This document shows positions 22,580-34,059 of a DNA stretch of 64,000 nt, in pieces. Below the pieces are notes generated by a model. It worked only from the letters and a program-made list of their open reading frames with translations, ran no database searches and was not told the DNA's origin. Position 1 is the first letter of the stretch; each line of letters opens with the position of its first letter. Origin of the DNA: Strongylocentrotus purpuratus (Eukaryota > Echinodermata > Echinoidea > Camarodonta > Strongylocentrotidae); assembly GCF_000002235.5 (NCBI RefSeq), contig NW_022145607.1:310001-374000 (forward strand). The letters are read 5' to 3'. Made by a program: the position numbers and the translations under genes.

Positions 22580-23479
22580 ATGAGTTACCATTCTAAAGAC
22601 CATCCTGCATGCACATGGTCATTTGTTTTTAAGTATCAACCCTGACCTACATATCCATGACCAAATGACAAATGATGACGAGTGGCATGGAGACTTGGAC
22701 AGCACTGCAATGGTATTTTCCTTTCAGAAAGGCCATAAGCCCTTTAATGGTCTTCCTGACATCTGTGATTTCCACACAATACCATTTTTAAGAATAAACA
22801 AGCATATAATGCCCTCATGTAATGACACCAGAGAAGTAGTCATTCATAGACCATTAAAGGAAATGTTAGAACACTCATGTATACACAAGTGAGACCTGCT
22901 GGAATAATGAATGTATTCTGCATTCTCCCCATCAGTACCGGTATCATATACAATGTAGACCTACATTCATTAAGTTTGATGTTCTTCACAGAATTATGTA
23001 TGTCCCATTTTCTCTACCATTACACCAAGCCTCTCCGCCCCTCCCCCCCCCCCCCCCTTACATCTGCTGCTACCCCCTGCCAGCCACGGATACAAAGTCA
23101 ATACCTGCCATGGAGTCATGGACAGACAGAAGGAATAAAGATGCAGCAAAAACATCCAGCCCTAGTATTGTCATGATCAATTATTCATCTGATCTGGTCT
23201 GGTCTGACCAGGCAGGCAGGCAGGCAGGGAGCCATCATCCAGCCAGCAGCGGAGGGGAATTGTTATTGAGATAAGGAATTGAGATTGCTCCAAAGATTCT
23301 CTTCAAACCTCGGCAAGCTATACCTACATGTACCCTCTCACATGTGGGAGATAATCCAAATATATCTTAAACACACACCTCTGGATAACCTCAGGCATAC
23401 ATGTAGGTATTCATATAAATATCATGTATTGAATGGATATGTAATTCTGTAACAGGGAAAAAAATACACGGGGCTTGGG

Positions 23480-23590
23480 GTGAATTAGCCCCCGAAAGTC
23501 ATAATAGAGCCCCCAAAAAAGTGCATAGAGTTCAATGCAAAACATATTAAAGAGTGTTATTTTCATGCAAGCAAGCAAGCCCCCAAAATT
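23480..23590. repeat. Second AGCCCCC phrase stretch
   Basis: TTAGCCCCCGAAAGTC, AGAGCCCCCAAAAAAG and CAAGCCCCCAAAATTG recur at about 30-75-bp spacing. They echo the phrase array at 7495-7600 and probably belong to the same kind of element. No termini were found. Confidence 0.5.
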
Positions 23591-24026
23591 GTTTAAATAT
23601 TGTTCACTGTTTTGTAAGATGCTGGGTGATCAGACACTGCACTGTGCATCTATGGGCAGGACTCTAGAGCAGCCAGGGAAATAGCACACTGCTTTATATC
23701 ACTCGAAAAAGGAATAATAATTATTGAGTTTTTCAACCAAGATAAAATACACATATATAGGGCACTTTGTTTCCAGGATATTTTGGTCATATTTTGTTGT
23801 TTATCAAGAGAAAAAGGACGGCTGCCTTTAAATAAAGATACATAAATATTAATGCCTTCTTTAGACTTACATTCTTTGGTTGATAACAAACCCTTACAGC
23901 TTAGTAAATCCATTTCTGAAATACAAGTATTTTCACTATTTGATCATACCTGTGGGTCTACCCAACATCTTTAGGTACTTTATTCTTGCAAAATATTTGT
24001 GATATCAACATAAACATGATTCCCTT

Positions 24027-24330
24027 TGCCTAAAGCTTTGAATGCAAACTGGGCTTGCACATACATGTTATTGTCTAAAAATTTGAATGCAAACTGAACA
24101 TGCATTCTATTTGTCTAAAGCTTTGAATGCAAACTGAACATGCATTCTCTTTGTCTAAAGCTTTGAATGCAAATTGAACATGCATTCCCTTAGCTTTAAA
24201 TGCAAACTGAACATGCATTCCCTTTATCTAAAACTTTAAATTCAAATTGAACATGCATTCCCTTAGCTTTGAATGCAAACTGAACATGCATTCCCTTTGT
24301 CTAAAGCTTTGAATGCAAACTGGGCTTGCA
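24027..24330. repeat. Minisatellite, about 8 units of 27-48 bp
   Basis: The unit is CTAAAGCTTTGAATGCAAAC followed by TGAACATGCATTCCCTTTGT. Some units lack the CTTTGTCTAAA part, giving short forms. The first and last units share the variant GGGCTTGCACA. No coding role is seen. Confidence 0.9.
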
Positions 24331-25273
24331 CAAACGCATTGATTGGAATTCAAGAATGGACCGCAGAGAGATACTGCATGAATTAAACAGCTTGGCTGCA
24401 TTTCAATCTCCCAATAGATTTGGCTGCAGTCGACACCCAAAGAGGCCCTCTCAAAGCAAAGAAAGATGGCATCAACAGTGACAACGGAGGAGAAAGGGAA
24501 TACAACCACAGAATGACAATCACAGGAGAATACAAATGCCCTCCCATGCTTTGGCCTAATGAACGCATCTCAGAAATACATGTAATCTATATGCACTTTA
24601 TAAAAAGAAAAGTGTTAAATCACAGCCCTCTTAATGGTGGTTTAACCACTGGACTTACTTTTTGGAGTTTACATGTGAAATACTTTAAGTCTGTGTTGGC
24701 TTTAACTTTAAGTGTTTAAATATCACAGATTGAATGTTGCTGTTTATTGTCAAGCCATGCAGATCTGTTATCTACTCCAACATTGTATACGTCAGTGCAA
24801 AAGTAATGGGCATATTTTAAGTTTCTTGGCTCATTAAAGTGTCATTATTTGTACTGGTACTAATTTGAAACTAATATTAACACTTCTTTTTTTAGAAAGG
24901 AATACCTGGCACTTTAATACATCCACTTGAGACTGATGAAGATAGCACGGGTGACATTAGACTTTGTAATTCCATGCTTTGTTTGTACATTGTACACCAT
25001 TTTCTATCTTGCCATTATCTAGACCTACAATGTACATGCATATATTTAATGTATCTCAGTTTTATAATTAAGTGTAGTTCAGGAATCAGTACAGTACCAT
25101 GGAGCATACAAATTTCATCCCTACATGTTGTATTGCAAGAATTAATCTGGAATAATACCTAGTGAGAGTCTTCCATACAGACTACATGTACAATCATAAA
25201 GATGTGCACATATACATGGACACCTGCTTATTGAACGTACAGTGTAAGAAAGGGCCACTCTTTGGTACCCTTA

Positions 25274-25864
25274 TACCCTTTTCACATCTACCAAATATTG
25301 CTTAACCCCGGGAAATAGGTGGGGCTAAGGGGGCTCTTAGCCCCACCAATTCCTTCCTTAGCCCCACCAATTACCCGGGGTAATTTTAGCCAGCTTTCTG
25401 TTCACATTACGTTTTGCCAAAGTGGGCTAACCCCACAAATAGTACGGGACTATCTGGCCCTGCAAAATAGCAGGGTTAGCCGGGCAATTGCGGGGTTAGC
25501 CGGGCAATTGTGGTGCTAAGCTGCGTAGTGTGAATCCGAACCGGGCTAAGGAGAAGCGGGGCTAAGCAACAGCCAATCACAGACAGCGTGGTCGTGTGGT
25601 CGTGAATTTGCATTTATCGCGCGCTATGCATGCAGTTCACGTTACGCATGCGCGGTAGCAAAAGCATTAATATTCATGAGCTATCGAATAGTCCGGGGCT
25701 AAGGCGAACGTAGTGTGAATCGCGTGAAATTTCTTAACCCCGGCTAAGCACATAGTCCGGGGTTAAGAAAATAGATGTGAACAGCAAAAAAAATAGTATG
25801 GGGTTAAGGATAGTATGGGGTTAAGGATAGTCCGGGGTTAAGAAAAATAGATGTGAAAAGGGTA
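25274..25864. mobile_element. Harbinger-like element saturated with CCGGGGTTAAG words
   Basis: Termini TACCCTTTTCACATCTA and TAGATGTGAAAAGGGTA are perfect 17-bp inverted repeats, flanked by TTA on both sides (25271-25273, 25865-25867), the 3-bp duplication typical of PIF/Harbinger elements. The 591-bp body contains at least a dozen forms of CCGGGGTTAAG or GGGGCTAAG on both strands, most densely near both ends. No transposase is encoded. Confidence 0.88.
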
Positions 25865-26273
25865 TTAGAAATCACTTTGACAAATAACTGTAACATAACT
25901 GTCCCCTGGCTTGGGCACCCAATAAAGAGGAGATATTACCAACCCCTCCAGGGAGATTAGAAGATCCTCAATCCTGTCTCCAAGACAGTCTTCTTTGTTG
26001 ACCATCAATTGACCATCACAGTGGACATTACAATGGTCATCCATTAACAGGGTAGAAGACTCTGATGTGACAAAGACCTTGTGGTCTTCACACCCTGGAC
26101 ATCATGTAGACCTACACTGTACACTAGTCTTTAACCATTCAGACCCAATCATTTGGATATAGTCGTTGTCGGCTATCCCACAATAATTGAAGTGTATTAT
26201 ACAACACCTACGTGGATCCCTGTCATTTGATTGGAGGATTGTTGATCACATGATATTCAATAGATGGTATATT

Positions 26274-27715
26274 CATAGACGTAATAGAATGGACTATCGA
26301 CGAAGCAGTTTCTTTGATCCTATGAGTTCCACCGGCAAGGTTTAAATTTCGCGCCGATGCGAAAACCCAGCGGTGGTCCCACCGCAACCCGACAGCTGGA
26401 TGCGATCACTTGCGCAATCTTTCATAATCGCAACAGCAAGCTCGCGATTTGGGGTTGTTCGCTGCTCCTTCAAATCGTTGAGAACTTAGTGTTAAATAGT
26501 ATGAGCGCTCTCCGCCATGCGGTCGTAGCGAACATGTTTTCATCTTTGTGCCTGACGATATTATTGTTATTGTTTTCAGCGTTGTATTTATACTAACAAT
26601 TATTATTTATTTCGATGTGTGTATTGTTCCATAATACATATTTTTCTCGTACTCATGAGTCATGTGTTGTTTATAAAGTAATTAGAAGGGCAGGATTATC
26701 ATTAGATGACATAAATAAGGAAGAACTTTATGATTATGATGGGCAGTCCATATATCGACATAGCAGACGACGGAAATGTTGAATATTTTGCAATGGTCAA
26801 TTCCCAAATTTACGGACACAGATATTTATCCTAATTCCTAGATTCTCAAAAAAAAACGTACACATATAGTAGGCCTACATCAAGATAAAATAAGATAAAA
26901 TCTGAGGGGGAAAAAAAAAAGCAGTCACTCTCGGATTAACAAGTCCAAAATATAACTTGAAAAAAACATGCACCCGCCGATCTCTATCAATGGGACTACG
27001 TGTGCAATTTGGATTAGACAAAGGCACGGCAATTTAGTGGTCATGATGCGAAGAAATCACGAATTACCACAGATTTTCTGAGCACTCACGAAAACAACCC
27101 CATTCTTCCAATGCCTATAAAAAAAACGCACGCAAACGCAACAAATAACGAATGATTGTATTCGACAAACGAAGGATTTGTGATCACCACAACGTCGTTG
27201 GTTTCACAGAGAAATTAAGGGAAACAGGAGAAAAAAACACTTTTTAAACTGTATTTTGTAAGCTCTTGTGGTGACTTTCCTTGCTTATATGATGAGTTTG
27301 CTACACACAAACACAAATTCGTAAAAAATCGAAGAAATCACCGATTTCAACGGCTTTTTTTACAGATTGGCGAGCATGAACAGGACGTAAACCTCATGTT
27401 TACATCCGGGGCACTATTGACGTAGTATTTAGCTGTGCATGGGCAGAAGGCTCTCCTGTCACGATTCATTCATGAAATGAGAAGCGCAAATCGTGGGAAG
27501 CATTGGTCAGTGCGAAGCGACTTGGCCGATAGAGGTCGGCAAAATCCCGGTGGATCTCATAGGACCAAAGGACCCTTATCGGAGCTTATCAAAACATGCC
27601 CGCAGCGTTGCGGTCAGACTTAAAACATAGAAGAAAGTAAGACATAAGAACAGGTGGTAGCTATCATTACTTTTACTACTCTTGCCGTCAAAAGTCCATT
27701 TCTATTACGTCTATG
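26274..27715. mobile_element. 1.44-kb inverted-repeat element with 7-bp duplication
   Basis: Left CATAGACGTAATAGAA and right TTTCTATTACGTCTATG are inverted repeats. GTATATT flanks both sides (26267-26273, 27716-27722). The inverted similarity reaches further in: TTTGATCCTATGAGTTCCAC at left against GTGGATCTCATAGGACCAAA at right. P-type transposons start with CA and make 7-8 bp duplications, so that family is possible but unproven. Frames of 79 and 62 residues inside have no recognised transposase motif. Confidence 0.78.
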
Positions 27716-27924
27716 GTATATTGCACGGTCGTGCATTTTTGGTTATATGCAGACTGCGTACCTCTCTGCCGTGCGCGCGCGTATCCCTGCGTGTATCTGA
27801 CGCGAAGGCAATCTGAATGTAATCGAGAAGGCTTGAATCCAACTTGAACTTATCTTTAATATAAGGAGTAAAGCATAATTTGTTGATTAACGTTCTATTA
27901 AATCTTCTTCGATGTTGTATAAAA

Positions 27925-28089
27925 CAAATAATGAATGTTTTTCATTCGTTCAATGGTGCGAATATTTTCATTCGTTGAAAGATTAACATTAATTCTATTC
28001 AACTCGGCTGACGCCTCGTTGAATAGAATGTTAATCTTTCAACTCATGAAAATATTCGCACTATTGAACTCATAACCATTCATTATTTG
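27925..28089. repeat. 165-bp palindrome
   Basis: Arms beginning CAAATAATGAATG and ending CATTCATTATTTG pair through GTGCGAATATTTTCAT, GTTGAAAGATTAACATT and CTATTCAAC to a short GC-rich centre (TCGGCTGACGCCTCG). A few mismatches and small insertions separate the arms. This is a fold-back terminus or a stand-alone miniature element. Confidence 0.85.
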
Positions 28090-28229
28090 TATATTAATAT
28101 GTTATTTGTTTGTATTGGGAGTCAAGAGGGATGACAGACGAATAAATCTTCTGGTCTTCACGCCCTGGAAATCATCATGTCTACACTAGTCCTTAATTAT
28201 TCAGACCCCATTAATTGGATATAGCACAT

Positions 28230-30070
28230 CTCCCAAAATATAACAGACTGTGAGTAAACTTAGTCAAGTGAAAAGAAGACGGTTTAAGAATATTGATTTT
28301 TCGCAAGGGGAGGGGTAAATTGCGGCCTACAGTATTACCAGTATATGAATGAATAGATACTTTTTTCAATCAATATTTCCTTCATATCAAGCTTAGATAT
28401 TTCATCATTCATTCAGAATTTTATTCCCTGACTCTCTTCCTTATCCATGATGCATTATTTATTTTGTATTCCTTTTAAATACATTACAATACATTATGCA
28501 TGTATTTATAATACACATGGCACATTTTCCTTTTTCATTTCAATTTTGTTCGTGAGAAATCTTTCCTTTGAATTTCACCATTCTCTTCCCCCGGAGTTCT
28601 TTTTATGATCTTCTCATTTCTCTCCTCCACATGGACTTCTTGACATCCCTACCGCTCCACATACAAGTACACACTGCATTGTGTGATTTTAAACGAGATA
28701 CATTGTACGGTACATGTAGATTCATGTGCATAGAATTTTTAACAAATTGTGTGAGTGGATCATATTCTTAGAAGTGTCATGCTGCAAAATAATTTAAATA
28801 ACAATTGCAACAACCCTAAACATTTGCTATTCACTAAAGCTGTTGAAGTGAAAATACCTGGGGTTTTTTCAATTCATGAATTCATGAAAGTTTCAGGTAC
28901 TACATGTACATGTACAGTCTGTATACAGTATGTAATATACATGAAGGCCTACACATGTACAACTTACAAGCATCACATTACTGACTGTGTGTGGTAAAAT
29001 CATTATTTACTCCTTTTTCTGTACTTTGTGAAAGTACGGAAAAACCTTGATGGCTACACCTCTAGTATGGTCGAGACAGACAGTGTCCAATTATTAAGGA
29101 CAAAGACCTTAGTGGTCAACCAAAATACTGACCATTATCAGTTCATCTAGGCGATGATTTGACCACTGATAGATAATCAATAGCGACTATGGTCAACTGG
29201 GGTAGGGGTTGTAAACCAATGGGGGCATCATTGGAAGGCAATCACCCCTTACAATGGATCATGAGTGATTGCTGTACGGCTCTCTTTCTCTTTGTAGTAA
29301 GATTTACACTGTATTGCCATCTGTCCAAAGTTACTGATAATCACTTGTATAAGTACATGTAAACCATAAATTATCCCCCTGTACATATATCATTGTAAGA
29401 CTTCCATGCCTTTAAATTCTTAAGGTACAGATTTTGTACTCAAAGTTGAAAATAAACCTGCACTGTACATACAAAAAATATACCCTTCTATACATGCATT
29501 CTACATGTGCATGTACATGTAGCTTATTCTGTGCAATTAATTTTACTCAAATTTCTATCATTTTTTCAGCTATAACTAATAAATGGAATGAATTGCATTT
29601 CTTATTAATTTCTACAATTGATGACGAAATACTTCTTTTTTTACAAATTTTCCTTTCAATAAATACTAGAAAAGGTTTACACGCTACAGGGCAAGATAGA
29701 ATGTCATCCATTAACCTACTTCTCTGCTTAAGAACCATTCAAATCATATGTTGTAACTTTGAGAAGTTTGGTTGTGGGGAATGTGACAAGCCTAAGGATA
29801 AAAATACAGCAGAGAATATTGTGCACTGTAACTTACACTGTACATCACTTAACCCCTTGCCTACTGGTATCGGGTAGCTCCTGTATTAAGTCAATGCGAA
29901 TGAGGACATTCAGTATGCAACGGGTTATTACATGCAACCATAACTATCTAGCTTTTAATGATTACATGGCCTGAAGTGTTCATTTACAGAACACACATAA
30001 ATGGAGTTGACATTTATGATGCAATATCAAACACTGCTTCTTTATCACATGTACACCTGTATGTAGGCTG
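28230..30070. other. No gene seen
   Basis: AT-rich DNA rich in CATGTACATGTA words. A 147-residue frame at 29434-29877 has no recognised domain. GGTCAACC, GACCATTATCAG and TTGACCACTGATAG words at 29100-29190 resemble those near 25990-26040 but without a clear boundary. Confidence 0.4.
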
Positions 30071-30072
30071 TA

Positions 30073-30539
30073 CCGTAATTAACGTTGTATTGCCGCCGAA
30101 AATAATTCAAGTTTAAGTTTCGATTTATGCCCCTCCACCTGGCGCTATGCCTGGCAATGTCTCCCAGCTCAGTAATCGGTGTGTTGACTCACCACTCGGA
30201 AACTAGAACAACACTCAAATTTGTCTGTCATCTTGGTGTGAAAGTAATCTTTCTAATAGATCTCAATATGTAGATTATAATAATAATTCCTCAATTTTGC
30301 TTTGGCGTACCACAAGGTTTTATCCTACATGTACATGTAGGTACTCTACTGTTTTTAATTTACATTAATGATCTTACACATTCTTCTAAAAACGACATTG
30401 TTACTTTTATTTGTGACAAGGTCACAAGTAGAAATCGGCGCCTTCAACTGCACCTCAATATTAAATAAAAGTCCTTCCCCGCGTGTGATAGGGGTGCGCC
30501 TTATACACAGGTGCGCCTTATATACACAGAGATTTACGG
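30073..30539. mobile_element. Decayed TA-flanked element, relative of 8267-8901
   Basis: The left end CCGTAATTAACG and the right end whose reverse complement starts CCGTAAATCT are flanked by TA. Near the right end GGTGCGCCTTATA is repeated twice, matching the GGCCGCACC/GTATA words inside the 8267 element. The interior is the same LINE fragment and continues into the shared CCTTCCCCGCGTGT border. The left terminus is more eroded. Confidence 0.6.
30108..30490 (+). pseudogene. LINE reverse-transcriptase fragment
   Basis: The plus strand gives ESNLSNRSQYVDYNNNSS and, after a disrupted VPQG region containing an inserted TACATGTACATGTA, GTLLFLIYINDLTHSSKN. It aligns along most of its length with the fragments at 8405-8765 (reversed) and 14868-15190. 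The frame is broken and no catalytic YADD is present. Confidence 0.7.
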
Positions 30540-30544
30540 TACCA

Positions 30545-33500
30545 GTATTTCATAGAGTCAACCAAACATCCAAGACATACAACACAAATAATAAGTTGAC
30601 ATTTTTGTCTTGTACAACAAATTCAAGTACAGGTACATTGTATAGTCCAAACTCACTATGGCATACTTTACAGCGGTTCTGATGTTACTTTGGATGCACT
30701 GAGATGACCCAAAACAGTTTGAAAAACTGCCTCCAGGGGCCTTGAAAACATCCCCTCCAAATGGGATTTGAGAAGTATAAAAACTACTCCAATTTATCAC
30801 GGGGGCGCATACAAGGCACAAAGAGATTAGGGAGGATGGCTTCTTCGTTCATTCCAATCTTCGCATTCATCTCAATTTGATTTGAAAACTAGAAATGGGA
30901 TGGAGCCATGCAAAGCTGCCTTGCCAATTCATTTCTAGAGTGGGATTGCAATTCAATTGGATTGATAAGTAGCTGACATGGAAGATGGCATTCTCAAACC
31001 AACGACATGAAGTTAGCTCCTGGCCCTCTCACTAAAGCCAATTGTTGCCCATGGAAAGAGATGAAGAAGGCATACAGTACAAATTAGAATGTAGATCTGG
31101 CTTGTGTACAATTTTACCTTGATATAATGGAGTTTGCATGTTGGCCTTTTCAATCATGTACATCTAACTAGTAATTGTACATGTATGTGTAGCTGACTTA
31201 CTTTGAAAATCAGGGAGCTCCCTGATCAAGTTCAGAGTATAAATTCAACATGTAAACGTAGAATACTGATAAGTAAAAACTAAGTAAAAAAACTATTATA
31301 GAACTCTATGCACGAACATGTAAAGGTTAGCCTCAATAGCATTTTGCTATAAAAGAACAAATTAACATGGTGAATATTATAAAGCCTATTCAAATTTTCA
31401 GGAACTTTCAGAGGACAAACATGGCCGGAGGTTTATTACACAAAACCCTGCTATCCATCTCTTTGTACCCCCCCCCCCCCCCCCTTCTCATTGGAGGTTA
31501 TTGGGTCAATAAAGTTCCCATGCCACCTGTTAATTGCTCAGCAGTCTATACAACCATTATGCACTCTACTTTGTGCATGCATAGACCATTGGTCATCTAG
31601 ATTGTCAAATAAGTGTTAATTAGTCTCAACATTAAGACTCTATATTACACTTACAAGTTGTTTACTCTGTTCTAAACGCATCCTTAAATTTAATCATAAA
31701 AATAAATATTTCCTTGTCATCAAGACTTTCCATTTCATTGACGTCACAGTTTTCATTATAAAGCCCAAGCATTAACAGCATCGTGTAAACAGTTCACGTG
31801 TGATCCTGGTGAGATCTCGGTATCACAGGTTAATTAGAAAAGAGCTGAATATGAAGACTAATTAAGTGTGAACAGGATGGACAATAGAGATGGTGAAGGA
31901 ACATGGAAAGGATAGAAATGTATCAATGAGAATGGGTAACAATGTGTCAAAATACTGTATGGGTGAGTCATGAGGCAATAACAAAGAGAATGGAGTATTT
32001 TTCTAGACCTGTTGCCCCAGGCCAGTGAAATGTTTCAATGTGATGTACAAACACATGAGCTCATTGGGTATTCTGTACTTACTAAATGTACTACATGTAT
32101 ATTAACTGGTCATGTTAGTACATGGATTTCTCTTAATACATGTAAGTCATTCCCAAATGTCCTCTCTAGTATATAATTATCCCTTTTTTTTTTCTTTCTG
32201 TTCTTTGTTTTTTCATACTCCATCAAAAGAAATGCCAAAACTAAAGGGAATGTCACTTTTCTCCCTCCCTCCTTCAACACCTCTCCTAGTATTCTTAACA
32301 AGGTTTCTTTCTACTGATAATTTATCATTTCATCTTTTTGGAATTTGGCATGTGAAAAACAGAAACCAAACAAGCAATTGTTTTATTCATAGTTGCAATA
32401 TTATAGTTCTTATTTCAAAGTAAAAAATAATATGTACACACAATTCTTTCTTTAGTGTTTATGTGCTGGGATATACATGTACATGTGACTGTGCATGGTA
32501 GAGAGCCAATGATTGTCATGTTCCCAAGATGAAGATATTGTAATTTGCAAATATGGAGAAAGCGCCCGCAGTTAAACCTTGCATTATTAAGTTCCCATCA
32601 GAATCTAAGTGGAGTGAAGAGCCTTCGCATCCTATGGACAGGGGGAAACCAATACCCCAACCAAATTTGAACCTCAAATTTGCAAACCAAATTTAGTCGG
32701 CGTAATTGACGACTATCCGCCGATGAGTGTGAAGCAAGTGTCATCTTAGGATGGAAGACGGTGTGTTTGCATACTAGACCTGTGCAATGCCACATTGTGG
32801 TTGACTGTACACTACAGCACTGTGAATGTACACTGACACATACACCAGACTGTGACCAGAGCCTGGTTGATATTGATTGGAGTAGATAAAAGACCAACTG
32901 GTATGAAATTTAAATCGTTTAATCATCTTAAAATGTCAGTCAACAAAAGCCATTTACATACTGCCATATCAGATTAAATCAAAATGGAACTATGACATTT
33001 CAATGTAAAATATACACATAAAATCATTGAAGTTTGCATATTTTGCAACAGTGTGTGTGTGCAACCATAATTACATGTATGATATATTTTGTATGATGTA
33101 ATCTTTGAAGACTTCCATGATGGCGAGGATAGATTTGAGCAAGCGAGGTTACGGTATAAACAAAATGTATTCTTTCAAGTCTGAGTTTTGACAGGGTTAG
33201 TTAGCCCTGAAAAGTGCCCACTCATGCTCCATCTAGAACATTTCTACCATAGCTAGGTACAAACTATCTAAATTAACCCTGTTAAAAGAATATGTGGTTT
33301 AACCGCAAACCTCGCTGAAATTTTGTATGATGTACAGTAAATATACATGTACTGTACACCGTAGTCAACTTGTAGAATTCAGTCGATTACACTCCTCTTC
33401 AAAATGTTATCCTTCTCTCTACGTCTTAATCTTAACAATCTTAAATTCGTGAGAGTCACTTCTACAGCTTTAAATGCTCTTAACATCAAACAGCGCCATC

Positions 33501-33975
33501 TTCATACATGTATGATCCACTCGATACCAACTTGCTCTTAACATCAAATGGCACCATCTTCATATCATCCACTCGATACCAACTTGGTATTGATACCGGC
33601 CCAGACGGTGGGGCACAATCCAGTCTGTTTGTTTTACACTATTGACACTCGCACTCTACCTCCCTCTGTAAATCAATATACGCATAGAATTGCAGAATTT
33701 AATAAGACATGGTTTTATTGCGACCGTTCGGTTCGCGGGGCTGTGAGATTGCCATAAGGCTGCCATCACCAGAGCGAGTGGTATGATGGGAAGGTACATG
33801 TAGGACGGGGGCAATGGGACGGACGGACGGACGATCCTAGCCACTATAGCCTCGTGTGGGTGGCAAACTAGGCCAATATATGAAAGTATGTGCATGAAGA
33901 AATAAGATAGGAGGCCAGATACTCGCACAGCCCCCTCCCGCCCGCCCGCCCGACCAGGGAGGTAAAGCTTCAGAT
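30545..33975. other. No gene seen; possible intron DNA
   Basis: A C run lies at 31470-31485. GGACGGACGGACGGACGA near 33816 and CCCGCCCGCCCGCCCGACC near 33938 are short tandem repeats. A duplicated CTTAACATCAAA...GCGCCATCTTCATA / GGCACCATCTTCATA segment with CACTCGATACCAACTTG occurs at 33479-33533 and 33537-33587. No exon is supported. If the minus-strand gene at 39.4 kb continues leftwards, this is intron. Confidence 0.4.
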
Positions 33976-33980
33976 TAAAG

Positions 33981-34057
33981 CATCCGCTGAGAGCAAGAAG
34001 GCCATTCAGTCATATAGAACCCATATGAGATAAGGCTCTTCTTGCTCTGAGCGGATG
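33981..34057. ncRNA. 77-nt hairpin, microRNA-precursor-like (candidate)
   Basis: CATCCGCTGAGAGCAAGAAG (33981-34000) pairs with 34038-34057 at 19 of 20 positions. The loop contains further pairing (CATAT with ATATG, GGCC with GGCT). Length and stem fit an animal microRNA precursor, but a miniature transposon or chance palindrome is equally possible. Strand is unknown. Confidence 0.3.
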
Positions 34058-34059
34058 AC

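Larger units (their letters stand above)
20930..24020. other. No gene seen; TC microsatellite and scattered short repeats
   Basis: A (TC)n tract lies at about 21672-21784. A C run lies at 23041-23057 and a GGCAGGCAGGCA run at 23209-23228. Frames of 89-99 residues at 22623-22892 and 22877-23176 have no recognised domain. No splice-bounded exon could be supported. Confidence 0.4.
26071..28226. repeat. Diverged 90-bp direct repeats flanking about 2 kb
   Basis: Segments 26080-26162 and 28150-28226 share GGTCTTCACxCCCTGG, CACTAGTC, ATTCAGACCC and TTGGATATAG in the same order, with several mismatches and one short insertion in the left copy. Between them lie a transposon (26274-27715) and a long palindrome (27925-28089). 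Sequence beside the repeats (ATTATACAACACC at left, GATGTTGTATAAAAC at right) is inversely related, which suggests one larger decayed element filling the interval. Confidence 0.6.

Noticed and set aside
24027-24330. CRISPR-like array of direct repeats
   Set aside because: Units are contiguous and diverged without unique equal-length spacers, and this is animal DNA; it is a minisatellite.
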